Shown here: positions 42,872-52,413 of the stretch, in pieces
Numbering within the stretch: the first letter of the stretch is position 1
How the letters are laid out: the number at the start of each line of letters is the position of its first letter
Assembly: GCA_030041985.1 (NCBI GenBank)
Contig: JASIAM010000060.1
Coordinates: 45,083 to 109,082 of the forward strand
DNA from: Bryobacteraceae bacterium
GTDB taxonomy: Bacteria > Acidobacteriota > Terriglobia > Bryobacterales > Bryobacteraceae
DNA: 64,000 nucleotides
Reading direction: 5' to 3'
Program-made: the position numbers and the translations under genes
The notes under the pieces: model-generated
What the model was told of the DNA's origin: nothing
Seen by the model: only the letters and a program-made list of their open reading frames with translations
Database searches by the model: none

Positions 42872-43804
42872 CTAGCGCGTAGCGCAATGCTGTTCTTCCC
42901 CTGTCCGGACGCTTTTGAGATTATCCAAAAACAGCCGCGGCCAGCTTTCCGGCGGACCCGCTAAGGGTCCTTCATAAAAATTGCGGTTCACTGCCTCCGG
43001 ACGGATCGGCTGATGGATATGATCGGGGTGCAGGATCAACGCGCAGTCCCCCAGGAATCCCGCCCAGTACGAAAACGTGCTGCCCGCCGAGCAAATCAGG
43101 ACTTTACTGCGGCTCATCGTCAGGATATCGACTATCGAGGAGCGGCGGGGCGCCAGCGAGGTATCCGGCAGATCGAGCAATTCGCCGAGATCCTCTTTTT
43201 TCCCATCGCTAAAAACTTGCACGGGCAATCGAGAGCCATGCAAGTGGCGCATCTGGCCGATCAGGTTGCGGAAATATTCGAGTGGGGTGCGCGTATTGCC
43301 AACCTGATCAAACCGCTGGCCGGCCTTCAATTTCAGGAAGTCACCCATCCGCACGTGTACGGCCACCACGGGCATCTGCTGCCGTTCCAGTTCTTTCATC
43401 CGGGCAGGAGTCAGCATCCCCATCAAGGCTTCGCGTACCTCGGTCCGGTGCGCGCGGATATCGCCAAAAAAGTCTTCCCAGGACGGCACGGCAGAATATT
43501 CATAAATGACCTCCGCCGCCGGATTGATGGGCTCGACCGGAGGCTCGGAAATCACTTTCCAACTCCGTCCGGCATCGAGGACAGGCTGGCCGATTTCGCG
43601 GGTCGGCTGGAAGTAGTTCCAGTAAAACCGGAAATCGCCATGCAGCAGGGGGGCCAGGTGCAACCGGGTCCATCCGCTCACGTGCAAGGGAACATAGTTC
43701 AGCCGGGAGAAGGCGTACGCCTTTGCCCAAACGAGCAACTTGTTGCCGAGGCCCGCGTTCGGCAGCTTGGCATGGCAATAAGCGAGGTATCTGTGTGCTG
43801 GCAT
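42872..43804 (-). CDS. GT11-like (alpha-1,2-fucosyltransferase-type) glycosyltransferase
   Basis: A 310-residue protein. NAGLGNKLLVWAKAYAFSRL is the G-L-G-N start of the GT11 fold, VVAVHVRMGDFLKLKAG matches the H-x-R-x-x-D donor motif, then PVQVFSDGKKEDLGELL and VDILTMSRSKVLICSAGSTF with SYWAGFL. These are the conserved blocks of alpha-1,2-fucosyltransferase-like enzymes that use GDP-fucose. GDP-sugar genes elsewhere in the window fit. Precise linkage is not predictable. Confidence 0.78.
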   Translation of the reverse strand: MPAHRYLAYCHAKLPNAGLGNKLLVWAKAYAFSRLNYVPLHVSGWTRLHLAPLLHGDFRFYWNYFQPTREIGQPVLDAGRSWKVISEPPVEPINPAAEVIYEYSAVPSWEDFFGDIRAHRTEVREALMGMLTPARMKELERQQMPVVAVHVRMGDFLKLKAGQRFDQVGNTRTPLEYFRNLIGQMRHLHGSRLPVQVFSDGKKEDLGELLDLPDTSLAPRRSSIVDILTMSRSKVLICSAGSTFSYWAGFLGDCALILHPDHIHQPIRPEAVNRNFYEGPLAGPPESWPRLFLDNLKSVRTGEEQHCATR

Positions 43805-43824
43805 AATCAGCCTCTCCAGGACCG

Positions 43825-45021
43825 TTACCGGATGGCTTTCGGGGCGCCACTCCTCTCTAACGAGGAGGCCATCGCCTCAAAGTCAGCGGCAGCATGATCC
43901 CAGGTGCGGAGCTGGTTATTTTTGTTGGAATACCGCACCATTTCCGCTAATTGCGGCCGGTGCTCGTCGGCCCACCGGAGGCAGGCCACAAATGCCTCGG
44001 GATTGCGAATCGGCAGTACCCACCCGTTACGTCCGTTGCTTACCAGATCCGGCCCGGCGCAGTTGGTGGTGGTGAGAAGCGGGAGAGCATTGGCCTGCGC
44101 CTCGATCAGGACGGAGGCGAAACCGTCTTCAATGGTCGGGAACAGGAATATGTCGGCTTCGGCATACCATTTCTGCAGTTGCGCATGGGGTTGCGGAGCG
44201 AGCAGTTGCGCATGCTTGCGCAGCACTGGTAATAAGGGCCGCACCTCAGGGGTTACCGGCCCGATCAGACGCCATTCGAACCGGCCGGCGGGTGAATGCT
44301 CGATAATCTGTGCCAGGTCCCAACATCCTTTGCGCATCGAGAGGGTTCCCACGTACAGAATACGAAGGGGCGCTCCACTGAGGATGCGCCGCGAGCGCTC
44401 GTCGACGATCTGGTCGGACGCACGGAATAGCGCGGCGTTTACGCCTAAGGGGAGCACGGCCAGCCGTTCGGGAGAAACACCTTCCGTGGTGAAGGTTTGC
44501 TGCGCGAAACTGGAGAGCGTGAGGATTTTGGTAGCGAGCTGGTACTCCCGTTCTTCGCGCTCCACCATTTCTTCTCCGGGACCTTCTACGCTCACGCCGG
44601 TGCGCGCGGATTCCTCATCGAGCAGGCGGGCTTGTGTCCGGATATGGGAGGATCCCCGAAATAATAGAGAGGGTGTATGGGACCCTTGCAAATTCTCCAG
44701 CAGCTCTTTCGATACGCCGCTATAGCAGTGGACGCAGTCCCAATCCCCGGGCCGCACCACCCGCGCCGCCCAGCGGCCGAGCAGCCGGCAGAGCTGCCAG
44801 TCGGCATCCCGCCGCAGGGCGGCTGAGGGCAGAACGCTGGCCACCCGGGAAAGGGCCGCATGGGACAGGCAACTGCGGACGTCCTTCAGGGACGGGTCGA
44901 ACCGCTGGATATACCAGCGCGGGCAATTCGTGAACAGCGTCACTTCGTGCCCGCGGCGGACCAACCCACTGGCCAACTGCAGGGCGTGGAAACGGCCGGG
45001 GACGACAAAGGCGACTCTCAT
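43825..45021 (-). CDS. Glycosyltransferase family 4
   Basis: A 398-residue GT-B enzyme. MRVAFVVPGRFHALQLASGL and VRRGHEVTLFTNCPRWYIQR start it; the donor half has LRILYVGTLSMRKGCWDLAQ, WYAEADIFLFPTIEDGFASV and LIEAQANALPLLTTTNCAG, the E-x7-E region. It is 18 bases downstream of the CgeB-like gene. Likely adds a sugar to the repeat unit. Confidence 0.9.
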   Translation of the reverse strand: MRVAFVVPGRFHALQLASGLVRRGHEVTLFTNCPRWYIQRFDPSLKDVRSCLSHAALSRVASVLPSAALRRDADWQLCRLLGRWAARVVRPGDWDCVHCYSGVSKELLENLQGSHTPSLLFRGSSHIRTQARLLDEESARTGVSVEGPGEEMVEREEREYQLATKILTLSSFAQQTFTTEGVSPERLAVLPLGVNAALFRASDQIVDERSRRILSGAPLRILYVGTLSMRKGCWDLAQIIEHSPAGRFEWRLIGPVTPEVRPLLPVLRKHAQLLAPQPHAQLQKWYAEADIFLFPTIEDGFASVLIEAQANALPLLTTTNCAGPDLVSNGRNGWVLPIRNPEAFVACLRWADEHRPQLAEMVRYSNKNNQLRTWDHAAADFEAMASSLERSGAPKAIR

Positions 45022-45039
45022 ACAGGAAGCGCAAATGCC

Positions 45040-46044
45040 TCAGTGCGGGCGCAATATCTGTAACAGCCGGTCGCTATAGGTATTTCCGCCCCCGGTGACC
45101 AAGGCATGGGCCGCCGCCGCCAGACGGTGGCGTTCGGCGGGGCGATCCATCAGCCAGCGGGTTTTTTCTACCATTTCGGCAATATTTTGGAAGTAGAGCA
45201 CGGCAGCGCCCTCCGCTCCGAAGATTTCCCGGTGCTCTGCGGTATTTTCGGCCAGCATGCACCCGGACATAGCCGGGATCTCGAAGGTTCGCATGCAATG
45301 GCCATCGCGGTTGGCGCGCCGCACCAGGCACAAAGCCACTTTGGCTTTGCTGGTGGCCGTCTTTACCACCCCTGGTGGCAGGATACCGCGGGCGTATGGC
45401 CTGGTCTCCGGGTAGCGGTCCCAATAACCGCCATACAGATGCAATTGAAAGCCCGCCTTACCCAGCGCACTCAGAAAAGGCACCCTGTCCTTATCGGCTC
45501 CCCCCACAAACACCACATCCGGACCGTCCCCGTTTTCGTGTTCCGGGAGACCGGAAGTGTGCAGTTCCGGATGGTACGCAAAGGGCAGGAATGAGACCCC
45601 CTGTGCGCCGCTTTTCCGTAAATCCTCGAGGGTGGCACGCTTGGTGGAAAACACCCGGTCGTAACAGGGCAGGGCTTCGAGAAACCAGGGCGCAAGGTGA
45701 CTGGGGTTCCACGGATCATCGGTCAAATAATTCAATACCCGTATCCCCGCCCGCTTCAGTTCGATCAACGTCCGGGAGGTGACCGGCGCGATGCCCGTCG
45801 CGATTACCACCGAGACTCCCGTTTCCGCGCACTGCTTTAGTAAACCTTTTCCGTACTGGCGGAGTCTCACAGGGCGCCGCTGCGCCAGCCGCCAATAGGC
45901 CGCCCGCAGCCAGCGGGGACCCTCGGAAGCCATACGGGAATCGTAGAGCGCCGCATCCATCCCCAACGTTTGGGCTGCATGGTAGAAATGAGATCCCACA
46001 TGTTCGGGAGAGGCATTGCCTACGATCAGCAGCTTTTCCGCCAT
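45040..46044 (-). CDS. CgeB-like glycosyltransferase
   Basis: A 334-residue protein. LLIVGNASPEHVGSHFYHAA starts it; IRVLNYLTDDPWNPSHLAPW, VFSTKRATLEDLRKSGA, DVVFVGGADKDRVPFLSALG and MRTFEIPAMSGCMLAENTAE match the YkvP/CgeB family of GT-B enzymes (DUF3880 plus glycosyl-transferase domain). CgeB is known from spore-surface glycosylation. Here it sits among EPS transferases and probably adds one residue. Confidence 0.85.
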   Translation of the reverse strand: MAEKLLIVGNASPEHVGSHFYHAAQTLGMDAALYDSRMASEGPRWLRAAYWRLAQRRPVRLRQYGKGLLKQCAETGVSVVIATGIAPVTSRTLIELKRAGIRVLNYLTDDPWNPSHLAPWFLEALPCYDRVFSTKRATLEDLRKSGAQGVSFLPFAYHPELHTSGLPEHENGDGPDVVFVGGADKDRVPFLSALGKAGFQLHLYGGYWDRYPETRPYARGILPPGVVKTATSKAKVALCLVRRANRDGHCMRTFEIPAMSGCMLAENTAEHREIFGAEGAAVLYFQNIAEMVEKTRWLMDRPAERHRLAAAAHALVTGGGNTYSDRLLQILRPH

Positions 46045-46060
46045 CGGCGTGATCCAGGCT

Positions 46061-46792
46061 TTACGCCTTAATGGCTTGGACGTAGACGCTGTACGGAACC
46101 GGGGGATTCAGCCGGTCTAGCAAGGTGAACGGCCAAGCCACCAGAAACAACGGGAGAGCGGCGGCCTCGCCGAAACGGCCGCGGATACCACGAACGAACC
46201 GGTCCAAGGCCAATAACTGAGAAGACCCCAAACCTGCCTGCGCCTCGATGCGGAACCCGGCCGGCTCCAGCAAAGCGCGGTAACTTTCCCAGGTGTAGCC
46301 GTCCCGCACGTGGCCCCCGTCCTCAGGACCGTTGACCCGTCCCAAATTGTGCTCCGGATGCCGGGCATTGGGACAACACAGATGCAGAACCCCGCCCGGA
46401 TTGAGGAGCTGGTGGAAAATCGCCACCACCTCGCCATCGCGCGCAATATGCTCTAGCGTCTCCGAACAGATGATCTGATCGAATTTACGGCCCAGCCGGC
46501 ACAGATCGTACAGATTGCAGACGGTAAATTCGAGCCGCTCCCGGCCAGTGCCGCCCCAGCGCGTGAAAAACTCACGATTGCGCAGGATCTGGTCTTGATC
46601 CAGAGTTACCCCCAGTACCCGGTTCCCCTTACGGCAGGCTTCCAGGGACAAGGCTCCGTTGCCGCAACCGGCATCCAGCGTTTCCAGAGGGCCGGCCCGG
46701 AAGAACCGTGGCAGGAACCGTTTGCGGCAATGCGTGTGGAGGTCCAGCCCGGGAAACAATAGCCACTTCACCCAACCCTTCAGCCAAGACAT
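46061..46792 (-). CDS. Class I SAM-dependent methyltransferase
   Basis: A 243-residue protein from the ATG at 46790-46792, with GAGGG about nine bases upstream. The SAM motif is PLETLDAGCGNGALSLEACR, then NRVLGVTLDQDQILRNREFF, DQIICSETLEHIARDGEVVA and LNPGGVLHLCCPNARHPE. The C-terminal region is hydrophobic (LPLFLVAWPFTLLDRL), suggesting membrane association. Methyl acceptor unknown. The frame extends to 46861 but without a better start. Confidence 0.88.
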   Translation of the reverse strand: MSWLKGWVKWLLFPGLDLHTHCRKRFLPRFFRAGPLETLDAGCGNGALSLEACRKGNRVLGVTLDQDQILRNREFFTRWGGTGRERLEFTVCNLYDLCRLGRKFDQIICSETLEHIARDGEVVAIFHQLLNPGGVLHLCCPNARHPEHNLGRVNGPEDGGHVRDGYTWESYRALLEPAGFRIEAQAGLGSSQLLALDRFVRGIRGRFGEAAALPLFLVAWPFTLLDRLNPPVPYSVYVQAIKA

Positions 46793-46812
46793 CAAAAAAA
46801 CACCCTCACGAT

Positions 46813-48060
46813 TCAAATCCCCCAATCCGGCTGCGCCGGCGCCAACCGGTCCGCGTAACACCCGTCTAGGACGCTGTGAAAGGCCGTGGCAATCCCGCGA
46901 GCGGCGTCTTCAATCCCATAAGCCGCCACCGCCTCCCGGCAGGCTTTCCGGGTACTCGAAAGCTTTACGAGCGGCAGCATGCGGCCGATGGCATCGGCCA
47001 GGCTCTCTCGCGAGCCAGCCAGGCAGACCGCGCCCGTGGAGGCATGGATCAGATCGGGAGCCGCCCCCACCGCCTCCGAGACCACGCAAGGGACGCCATG
47101 ATGCAGCGCTTCATTCACCACCAAACCCCAGGTTTCCGAATGAAGGCTGGGCAGAAGAAACAGGTCGGAAGCGTGAAAATAGGGGCTCAGATTCTTCTGC
47201 TTCTGAAATCCCAGAATCCGCACGCGCACCGGCGGGCCGGTTTGGCTGATGGCCTGGAGCTGGTCCCGCAACTCTCCTTCCCCCATGAAGAGCACCCAGC
47301 AGGACCGCCGCTGGTTTTCGGGCAGCAGTTTTACGGCTTCCAGAATCAGGTCCGGCGCTTTGCGCGGGCTGAGTTTTCCGGAAAAGAGCAATACCACGTC
47401 CTCCTCCGCGATCCCCAACTCCTGGCGTGTCCGGCTGCGCCAGCGCCCCCGGGCGTCTTCGTCACATTCGAAAGGAGCGGTATCGACGCAATACGGAGAG
47501 AAAATCAGCTTCCCGGGACTACAGCCGAGCCGCGTTAGATGATCGTAGGAATGCCGGCCGATGTACAGCACCTTGGCGCAGCGCGCATATAACCGCTCTA
47601 AAGCCCGGTCCCGCAGCCAGGATTTCAGCCGGCTGCGCGCGCGGGCGTGATCGGTAGTTTCCGCGCGGAACAGCAGCGCGTTTTTGCGTTTCCACAGGTG
47701 ATACCACGCTGACCGGTAAAACGCCCCGCTGTAACCCGGCAGGAGAACCACCGCATCCTTGCTTCGGTGCAGGATTCCGTCGAGCGTTTTTCCCAGGCCG
47801 CCGGCCGTGATATTCTCCCAGCTCGCCGCGCCACCCTGCCCGGCCCGTGATAGAAACACGGCTTCGTATCCAGCCAGCAGATCGGTATCCCAGGCAAAGA
47901 AGGTTTTGAATTCCTTGTCTTGATAGCCGGCCACGCTGAAATCCGAACCGTAGATAACGGTTACCGGTATCCCGAAGCGCTGCTCGAGCGCGCTATAAAC
48001 GGGAGCATGGTACTGCACCGGATGCGTCTCGATGATTAATAATTTGGGCTGGGAACGCAT
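46813..48060 (-). CDS. Glycosyltransferase family 4
   Basis: A 415-residue GT-B enzyme. PKLLIIETHPVQYHAPVYSA is the N-terminal start, KVLYIGRHSYDHLTRLGCSP and LIFSPYCVDTAPFECDE lie at the domain hinge, and VVLLFSGKLSPRKAPDLILE, HASDLFLLPSLHSETWGLVV and NEALHHGVPCVVSEAVGAAP form the donor site. It is 12 bases downstream of the preceding GT4 gene. Confidence 0.92.
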   Translation of the reverse strand: MRSQPKLLIIETHPVQYHAPVYSALEQRFGIPVTVIYGSDFSVAGYQDKEFKTFFAWDTDLLAGYEAVFLSRAGQGGAASWENITAGGLGKTLDGILHRSKDAVVLLPGYSGAFYRSAWYHLWKRKNALLFRAETTDHARARSRLKSWLRDRALERLYARCAKVLYIGRHSYDHLTRLGCSPGKLIFSPYCVDTAPFECDEDARGRWRSRTRQELGIAEEDVVLLFSGKLSPRKAPDLILEAVKLLPENQRRSCWVLFMGEGELRDQLQAISQTGPPVRVRILGFQKQKNLSPYFHASDLFLLPSLHSETWGLVVNEALHHGVPCVVSEAVGAAPDLIHASTGAVCLAGSRESLADAIGRMLPLVKLSSTRKACREAVAAYGIEDAARGIATAFHSVLDGCYADRLAPAQPDWGI

Positions 48061-48072
48061 GCTGGCGAGTGC

Positions 48073-49248
48073 TTAGAGTGCAGAAAAGGGGGCCATCACC
48101 GCGGCCAGACGGGCCTGAAACTGGTCGAATGAGAAATATGTGTTTACGCGCCGCAAACCGGCCTCCCCCATTTCCCTGCGCAGCGCCGGATTGCGGAGCA
48201 ATTCGACAAGCACACGGGCCAGCTCCGGAATATTGTCCTGATCCACCAGAAAGCCGGTTTTTCCATGCTCCACCACTTCCCGGGCACCATCGTGCGTGCT
48301 GGCCACACAAGCCACGCCATGCCGCATGGCCTCGAGATAAACCAGTCCGAAACCTTCGCCCCGCGACGGCATGGCGAACACCGAGGCGCGGGCATACAGC
48401 ATGTCCAAAGTAGCGTCGCTGACGCGCCCGGTAAAGAGAATCGCTTCTCCGGTTCCGGTGGCGGAGGCTGCCGCTTGCAATCGTGGCAGATCATCGCCAC
48501 TGCCTACGATCACCAGTTGCGCATCGGGGATGGATTGCCGCACCAGAGGCCAGGCCTCGATCAGTTGGCCGTGTCCTTTGTAACGCTCGGAACTGGAGAT
48601 GCGGCCTACGATGAGCACCGCATGCGGGCCCACCCGGGCGGTCACCTCCGCGTCGTGTCCCACGCCAAGAAGCTCCGCGGTTCCCCTACCCGCTGAGCCG
48701 GTCTCGCCGGGGGGGAGTGAGAGGTGGCAGACTTCGATGGGGCCGATATCGGGATGGGCTTTCGCCACCTGCCCGGCCGTGTGATGCGAAACGGCGATAC
48801 GGATGGCGGCCGCGCGCAGCACCCGCTTTTGCCACGGCGACAGGGGACGCCATACCTCAACGCCGTGTAGAACCACCGCATACGGCGCCCGCTGCGCCGG
48901 TGGAATCAGATTCTGCACCGCCGCAATTCCCACATGGTCAAACAGAATCCATTTCGCCTGGCCGTGCCATTGGAGCCGCGATAGTTCCCAGGCAAAACGC
49001 AGCTTATCGGTCACCTTCGGTTGCCGGGAGTTTTTTTCGAGCAGCGTCACCAAACGGCGGTTGGTTCCGGCAAATTTCTCCAGCGCATGCCATAAAAGGA
49101 CCGAAACCCGCGCCACCCCGCCATGCCCGCTTTCCTGGGTGATCGTGCCCAGAACGGCCGCCGGTCCGCGCCGGCATGTAGGCTCGCTCTCTTGCCGGGC
49201 GAAGTTCCGCGTATCGGGTTGGCTCGCGATCAATGCCCCATGCCTCAA
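48073..49248 (-). CDS. Glycosyltransferase family 4, probable TTG start
   Basis: The GT-B N-terminus (AAVLGTITQESGHGGVARVS) requires a start upstream of about 49160, but no ATG or GTG lies between it and the end of the previous gene. A TTG at 49246-49248 overlaps that gene's TGA (TTGA), mimicking the ATGA couplings seen across this array, and gives 391 residues; a second TTG is at 49231-49233. The frame is open further but antisense in character. The donor half has AVLIVGRISSSERYKGHGQL, ARASVFAMPSRGEGFGLVYL and EAMRHGVACVASTHDGAREV. Glycosyltransferase identity is firm, start is not. Confidence 0.85.
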   Translation of the reverse strand: MRHGALIASQPDTRNFARQESEPTCRRGPAAVLGTITQESGHGGVARVSVLLWHALEKFAGTNRRLVTLLEKNSRQPKVTDKLRFAWELSRLQWHGQAKWILFDHVGIAAVQNLIPPAQRAPYAVVLHGVEVWRPLSPWQKRVLRAAAIRIAVSHHTAGQVAKAHPDIGPIEVCHLSLPPGETGSAGRGTAELLGVGHDAEVTARVGPHAVLIVGRISSSERYKGHGQLIEAWPLVRQSIPDAQLVIVGSGDDLPRLQAAASATGTGEAILFTGRVSDATLDMLYARASVFAMPSRGEGFGLVYLEAMRHGVACVASTHDGAREVVEHGKTGFLVDQDNIPELARVLVELLRNPALRREMGEAGLRRVNTYFSFDQFQARLAAVMAPFSAL

Positions 49249-50585
49249 CAAGAGCCGGAAAGCGCCAGAGGGCGCGTGCGCGCCAGCAGTTGCCCGTAGA
49301 GAGACAACATGTCGGCCGCCACCGCTTCCATGGTGCGTGGCGGCCGAACGCCCCGCTGCAGCTTCCGCAATAAATCCGGCTCCCCGCACAGGCGGCGCAA
49401 GGCCGCGGTCCACCCGCTGACGGAGCGGGGTTCGACCAGCAAGCCATCGATTTCCTGCCGGACCAGCTCCCGAATACCGCCTAAATCGGAGCCGATTACC
49501 GGAATGCCTGCCGCGAATGCTTCGAGCACCACCAAAGGGCCCGTTTCCAACCACTGCGACGGCGCCGCCAGCACGTCGTAATCCCGCAAGCGCCCGATCA
49601 CCTGATGCGACGCCAGGGCCGCAGGAAACCGGACGCGCGCATCGCACTGTTGCTGGAGCTGACTCCAATAGGCATCCGTGTCCTGTACCACCCCGTAGAC
49701 GTCCAACACCACCGGCAGATCCGGGTCGGCGGCAATCGCCCGGATGAGGATGTCTAATCCTTTGACCGGGGTAATGCGCCCGAGAAATGCGATCCGGCAC
49801 GGGGTCTTCACCTTGCGGGAATATTCCGGCGCGTCAGCGGGCACTTCGCCCGCCGGGAGTCCATGCCGGCACAGCCGGATTTTTTCGCGAGGCACCCCGT
49901 TGGCGGCCAGCAGATCCGTTGTCCAGGAGCATAAAGAGACCACTTGGTCTACTTCTTCCATGAGATTCCTGAAGGCTTCGTGCCGCAGCGCCACCAGGTC
50001 TGTCATGCGTAGAGCAGTCCATAGCCCCCCGGAAAGCTTCCCCTTTCCGATGGCCCGCCCGGCGGCTGGCGGAATCCGGGAAACCATCCCGGCCAAGCAG
50101 CGTCTCAAGCCCATGCTCTCTAACGAGCAGGCGGTACACGCGCGGACATCCAAACGGCCATCGCACAACTCCGTTCCCCAGCGCAGCAGAGTGCCGCGCT
50201 GACAGCTTGCGGTCGGCGTGTGATACGTGAAGACCACCGGGAGGCCGGCGCGTTTCGCCGCTCTAGCCACCCGTAAGGACACGCCGAAAGTAAAAGCGTG
50301 CAGGTGCACCAGGTCCGGACGGGCCGCTTCCAAGACACGCTCAAAAGCCGCGGCCGCGGCCGTATCCCCTTCCCCATAGAAATCCCGCAAGTCTACCCTG
50401 TCCGCTACGGGAAACCGGTGGACCTCCAACTCCCCTACGGTGTATTGCTGCGCGCGCGCGCCTGCCGCCGCGATCACCACCTCCGCGCCCCGTCTGCGCT
50501 GGGCCACCGCAAGGTTCTGGACATACACCTCCGTGCCGCCCATGGGATCGGGGTGAAAGCAGAATGGGGCGTGCAGAATCTTCAT
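49245..50585 (-). CDS. Glycosyltransferase family 4
   Basis: A 446-residue GT-B enzyme from the ATG at 50583-50585, which overlaps the upstream FkbM stop (ATGA). KILHAPFCFHPDPMGGTEVY and VQNLAVAQRRRGAEVVIAA start it, HLHAFTFGVSLRVARAAKRA and LPVVFTYHTPTASCQRG follow, and the donor half contains CRIAFLGRITPVKGLDILIR, APSQWLETGPLVVLEAFAAG and IPVIGSDLGGIRELV. This is the Gly-Gly-Thr-Glu start of many mannosyltransferase-like enzymes. Confidence 0.92.
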   Translation of the reverse strand: MKILHAPFCFHPDPMGGTEVYVQNLAVAQRRRGAEVVIAAAGARAQQYTVGELEVHRFPVADRVDLRDFYGEGDTAAAAAFERVLEAARPDLVHLHAFTFGVSLRVARAAKRAGLPVVFTYHTPTASCQRGTLLRWGTELCDGRLDVRACTACSLESMGLRRCLAGMVSRIPPAAGRAIGKGKLSGGLWTALRMTDLVALRHEAFRNLMEEVDQVVSLCSWTTDLLAANGVPREKIRLCRHGLPAGEVPADAPEYSRKVKTPCRIAFLGRITPVKGLDILIRAIAADPDLPVVLDVYGVVQDTDAYWSQLQQQCDARVRFPAALASHQVIGRLRDYDVLAAPSQWLETGPLVVLEAFAAGIPVIGSDLGGIRELVRQEIDGLLVEPRSVSGWTAALRRLCGEPDLLRKLQRGVRPPRTMEAVAADMLSLYGQLLARTRPLALSGSC

Positions 50586-51418
50586 GCCGCCGCCGCGCAA
50601 TCCGTTCTATACACCCACGGCCCAAGCGAATCATCCAAAGTGTAACCACAGCCGCGAATGAACCGGTCGAAATCGCTGCCGCTCAGCCCGCGCGCCTCCA
50701 GAATCCCGTTGTGTATCTCGATTACCATGTTGCGGATCATGCCGCTCCGCAGCACTTCTCCGGCATTCATGAATACATCCCACTCCGCCCCCTCGATATC
50801 GACCTTCATGAGATCGCAACGGATAATGCGCGAGAGCGCGAGAAAGCTCCCCAGTGTCTTGCTGGCCACCCGCTCCTTGGGCAGGATGCTCCGCAGTTTC
50901 GGACGGCTGGTGTAGAGGGAGCTGGCTCCGGGACTCGCTTCAGGCATCAGCATAAGGTCCAATTCCCCGTCTACGCCGGACACCAGGAGACGCTGCACTT
51001 CCACATTGGCACAGCCGTTCAGTTCGAGATTTGTATGAATCACCGTTTGTAAGCGGGATTGCGGCTCTACGGCAACTACTCTTCCCCCCGGCCCCACCAG
51101 GCCGGAGGCGATGACACTGAAATAACCTTCGTTGGCGCCCAAATCGATAAATGTATTGCCGGGATGGAGGTATTTGTGCAGAACCGCAACCACCTGCGGC
51201 TCATACTCACCCGTCTCCAGAAAACAGCCGCCAAACATGGAGACGGGCGCAATGGCGAATAAACCATGCGGCGTCGGATACGGCTTGCGCCGCGTGAGGC
51301 CACAAAGCGTGCTCAGTAGCGAAGCCACTGGCGCGGGACGGACTCTCCGCAGCAGGCCCGCGGCCACGAGTTCCAGGGACGAAAACGGATTGTGAACGGC
51401 CGGCGATTCTTGGACCAT
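50582..51418 (-). CDS. FkbM-family methyltransferase
   Basis: A 278-residue protein from the ATG at 51416-51418, after the GT2 stop. The SAM-binding segment is NTFIDLGANEGYFSVIASGL, then GRVVAVEPQSRLQTVIHTNL and the second hallmark IRCDLMKVDIEGAEWDVFMN. The family fit is very good. An open frame to 51562 would overlap the GT2 gene and adds a proline-rich, unlikely N-terminus. It should O-methylate a sugar hydroxyl. Confidence 0.9.
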   Translation of the reverse strand: MVQESPAVHNPFSSLELVAAGLLRRVRPAPVASLLSTLCGLTRRKPYPTPHGLFAIAPVSMFGGCFLETGEYEPQVVAVLHKYLHPGNTFIDLGANEGYFSVIASGLVGPGGRVVAVEPQSRLQTVIHTNLELNGCANVEVQRLLVSGVDGELDLMLMPEASPGASSLYTSRPKLRSILPKERVASKTLGSFLALSRIIRCDLMKVDIEGAEWDVFMNAGEVLRSGMIRNMVIEIHNGILEARGLSGSDFDRFIRGCGYTLDDSLGPWVYRTDCAAAA

Positions 51419-51444
51419 TCCGTTTTTGTGTGGATAGATAACCT

Positions 51445-52413
51445 TCAGCGAACCGATGCCGTCGGAGCAGGGTGCAGGAATCGCAGGCGGGGCCGGCAAA
51501 TATGCAGGCAGGCCACCGCATAGCGGTATGGCAATAACCGGAAAACCATACGCGAAATCCAATTACTGCCTGGCGTAAAGCCTGCGGCAAATTCCGTTAT
51601 GGCGTCACAAGCGCGTTGGTACGTCAGCGGGTCATTCCCGCAGGCCGATATCGCCACGGTGTGCAGCGCACTTCTGACTGCGTCGCGCTGCCGCCTGCTG
51701 AAACTCCCCTGGCTTTCCCAATATTCCTTAACTTCTAATGCATTGGTCAGACAGTCGCGGATAAAAGCGGTGTTGTTCCGCTTGGATAAGGAGCTTTTGG
51801 CATGTTCCCGATAAAACGCCATCAACCCCGGGCAATAGACGAACTTCGCCTGGTGGAGCGCGCAATCCAAAGCAAAGCGGGCATCTTGAATCACCGGCAG
51901 GCGCAAATTCCAGGAACCCACTTTGTCCACGATCCCCCGGCGGAATAAGTATGCGGCCGGCGGGCACCAGAAGTGGGTGAGCAGCTCCACCGCGGGATCG
52001 TCCTGCAACTGCCGGCGGATCACTTCCCCTTCTACAAAATCGCCGGGCTGCTGTTCCGCCAGCCTCTGCCAGTCTCCATAAGCGACATCCGCGCCGGTAT
52101 GCTCGAGCGTGGCGTGCTGCGCCTGCAGTTTGTCCGGCGCCAGCAGATCGTCGGCATCGAGATATTGCACGAACTCCCCGCGGACGTGCGCGGTTCCCAG
52201 GTTCCGGGCGGCACTGGCGCCCCGGTTTTCCGTGCGGATAATGCGGGCATCCGGACAAGCCCGGCGCGCCACTTCCGCGCTGCCATCGGCCGAGCCGTCG
52301 TCGACTACAATCACTTCGAAATCAACCCCCTTCTGGGAGGTGACACTGGCGAGGGTGGCCGGTAACCAGCGGGCAGCATTATAGCACGGGATTACTACGG
52401 AGATAGCCGGCAT
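51445..52413 (-). CDS. Glycosyltransferase family 2
   Basis: A 322-residue GT-A enzyme whose ATG (52411-52413) overlaps the asparagine synthase stop by one base (TAATG). MPAISVVIPCYNAARWLPAT, FEVIVVDDGSADGSAEVARR, NRGASAARNLGTAHVRGEFV and QYLDADDLLAPDKLQAQHA are textbook GT2 motifs, including the metal-binding D-A-D-D. The frame is open upstream through the asparagine synthase gene and is not coding there. Confidence 0.93.
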   Translation of the reverse strand: MPAISVVIPCYNAARWLPATLASVTSQKGVDFEVIVVDDGSADGSAEVARRACPDARIIRTENRGASAARNLGTAHVRGEFVQYLDADDLLAPDKLQAQHATLEHTGADVAYGDWQRLAEQQPGDFVEGEVIRRQLQDDPAVELLTHFWCPPAAYLFRRGIVDKVGSWNLRLPVIQDARFALDCALHQAKFVYCPGLMAFYREHAKSSLSKRNNTAFIRDCLTNALEVKEYWESQGSFSRRQRDAVRSALHTVAISACGNDPLTYQRACDAITEFAAGFTPGSNWISRMVFRLLPYRYAVACLHICRPRLRFLHPAPTASVR

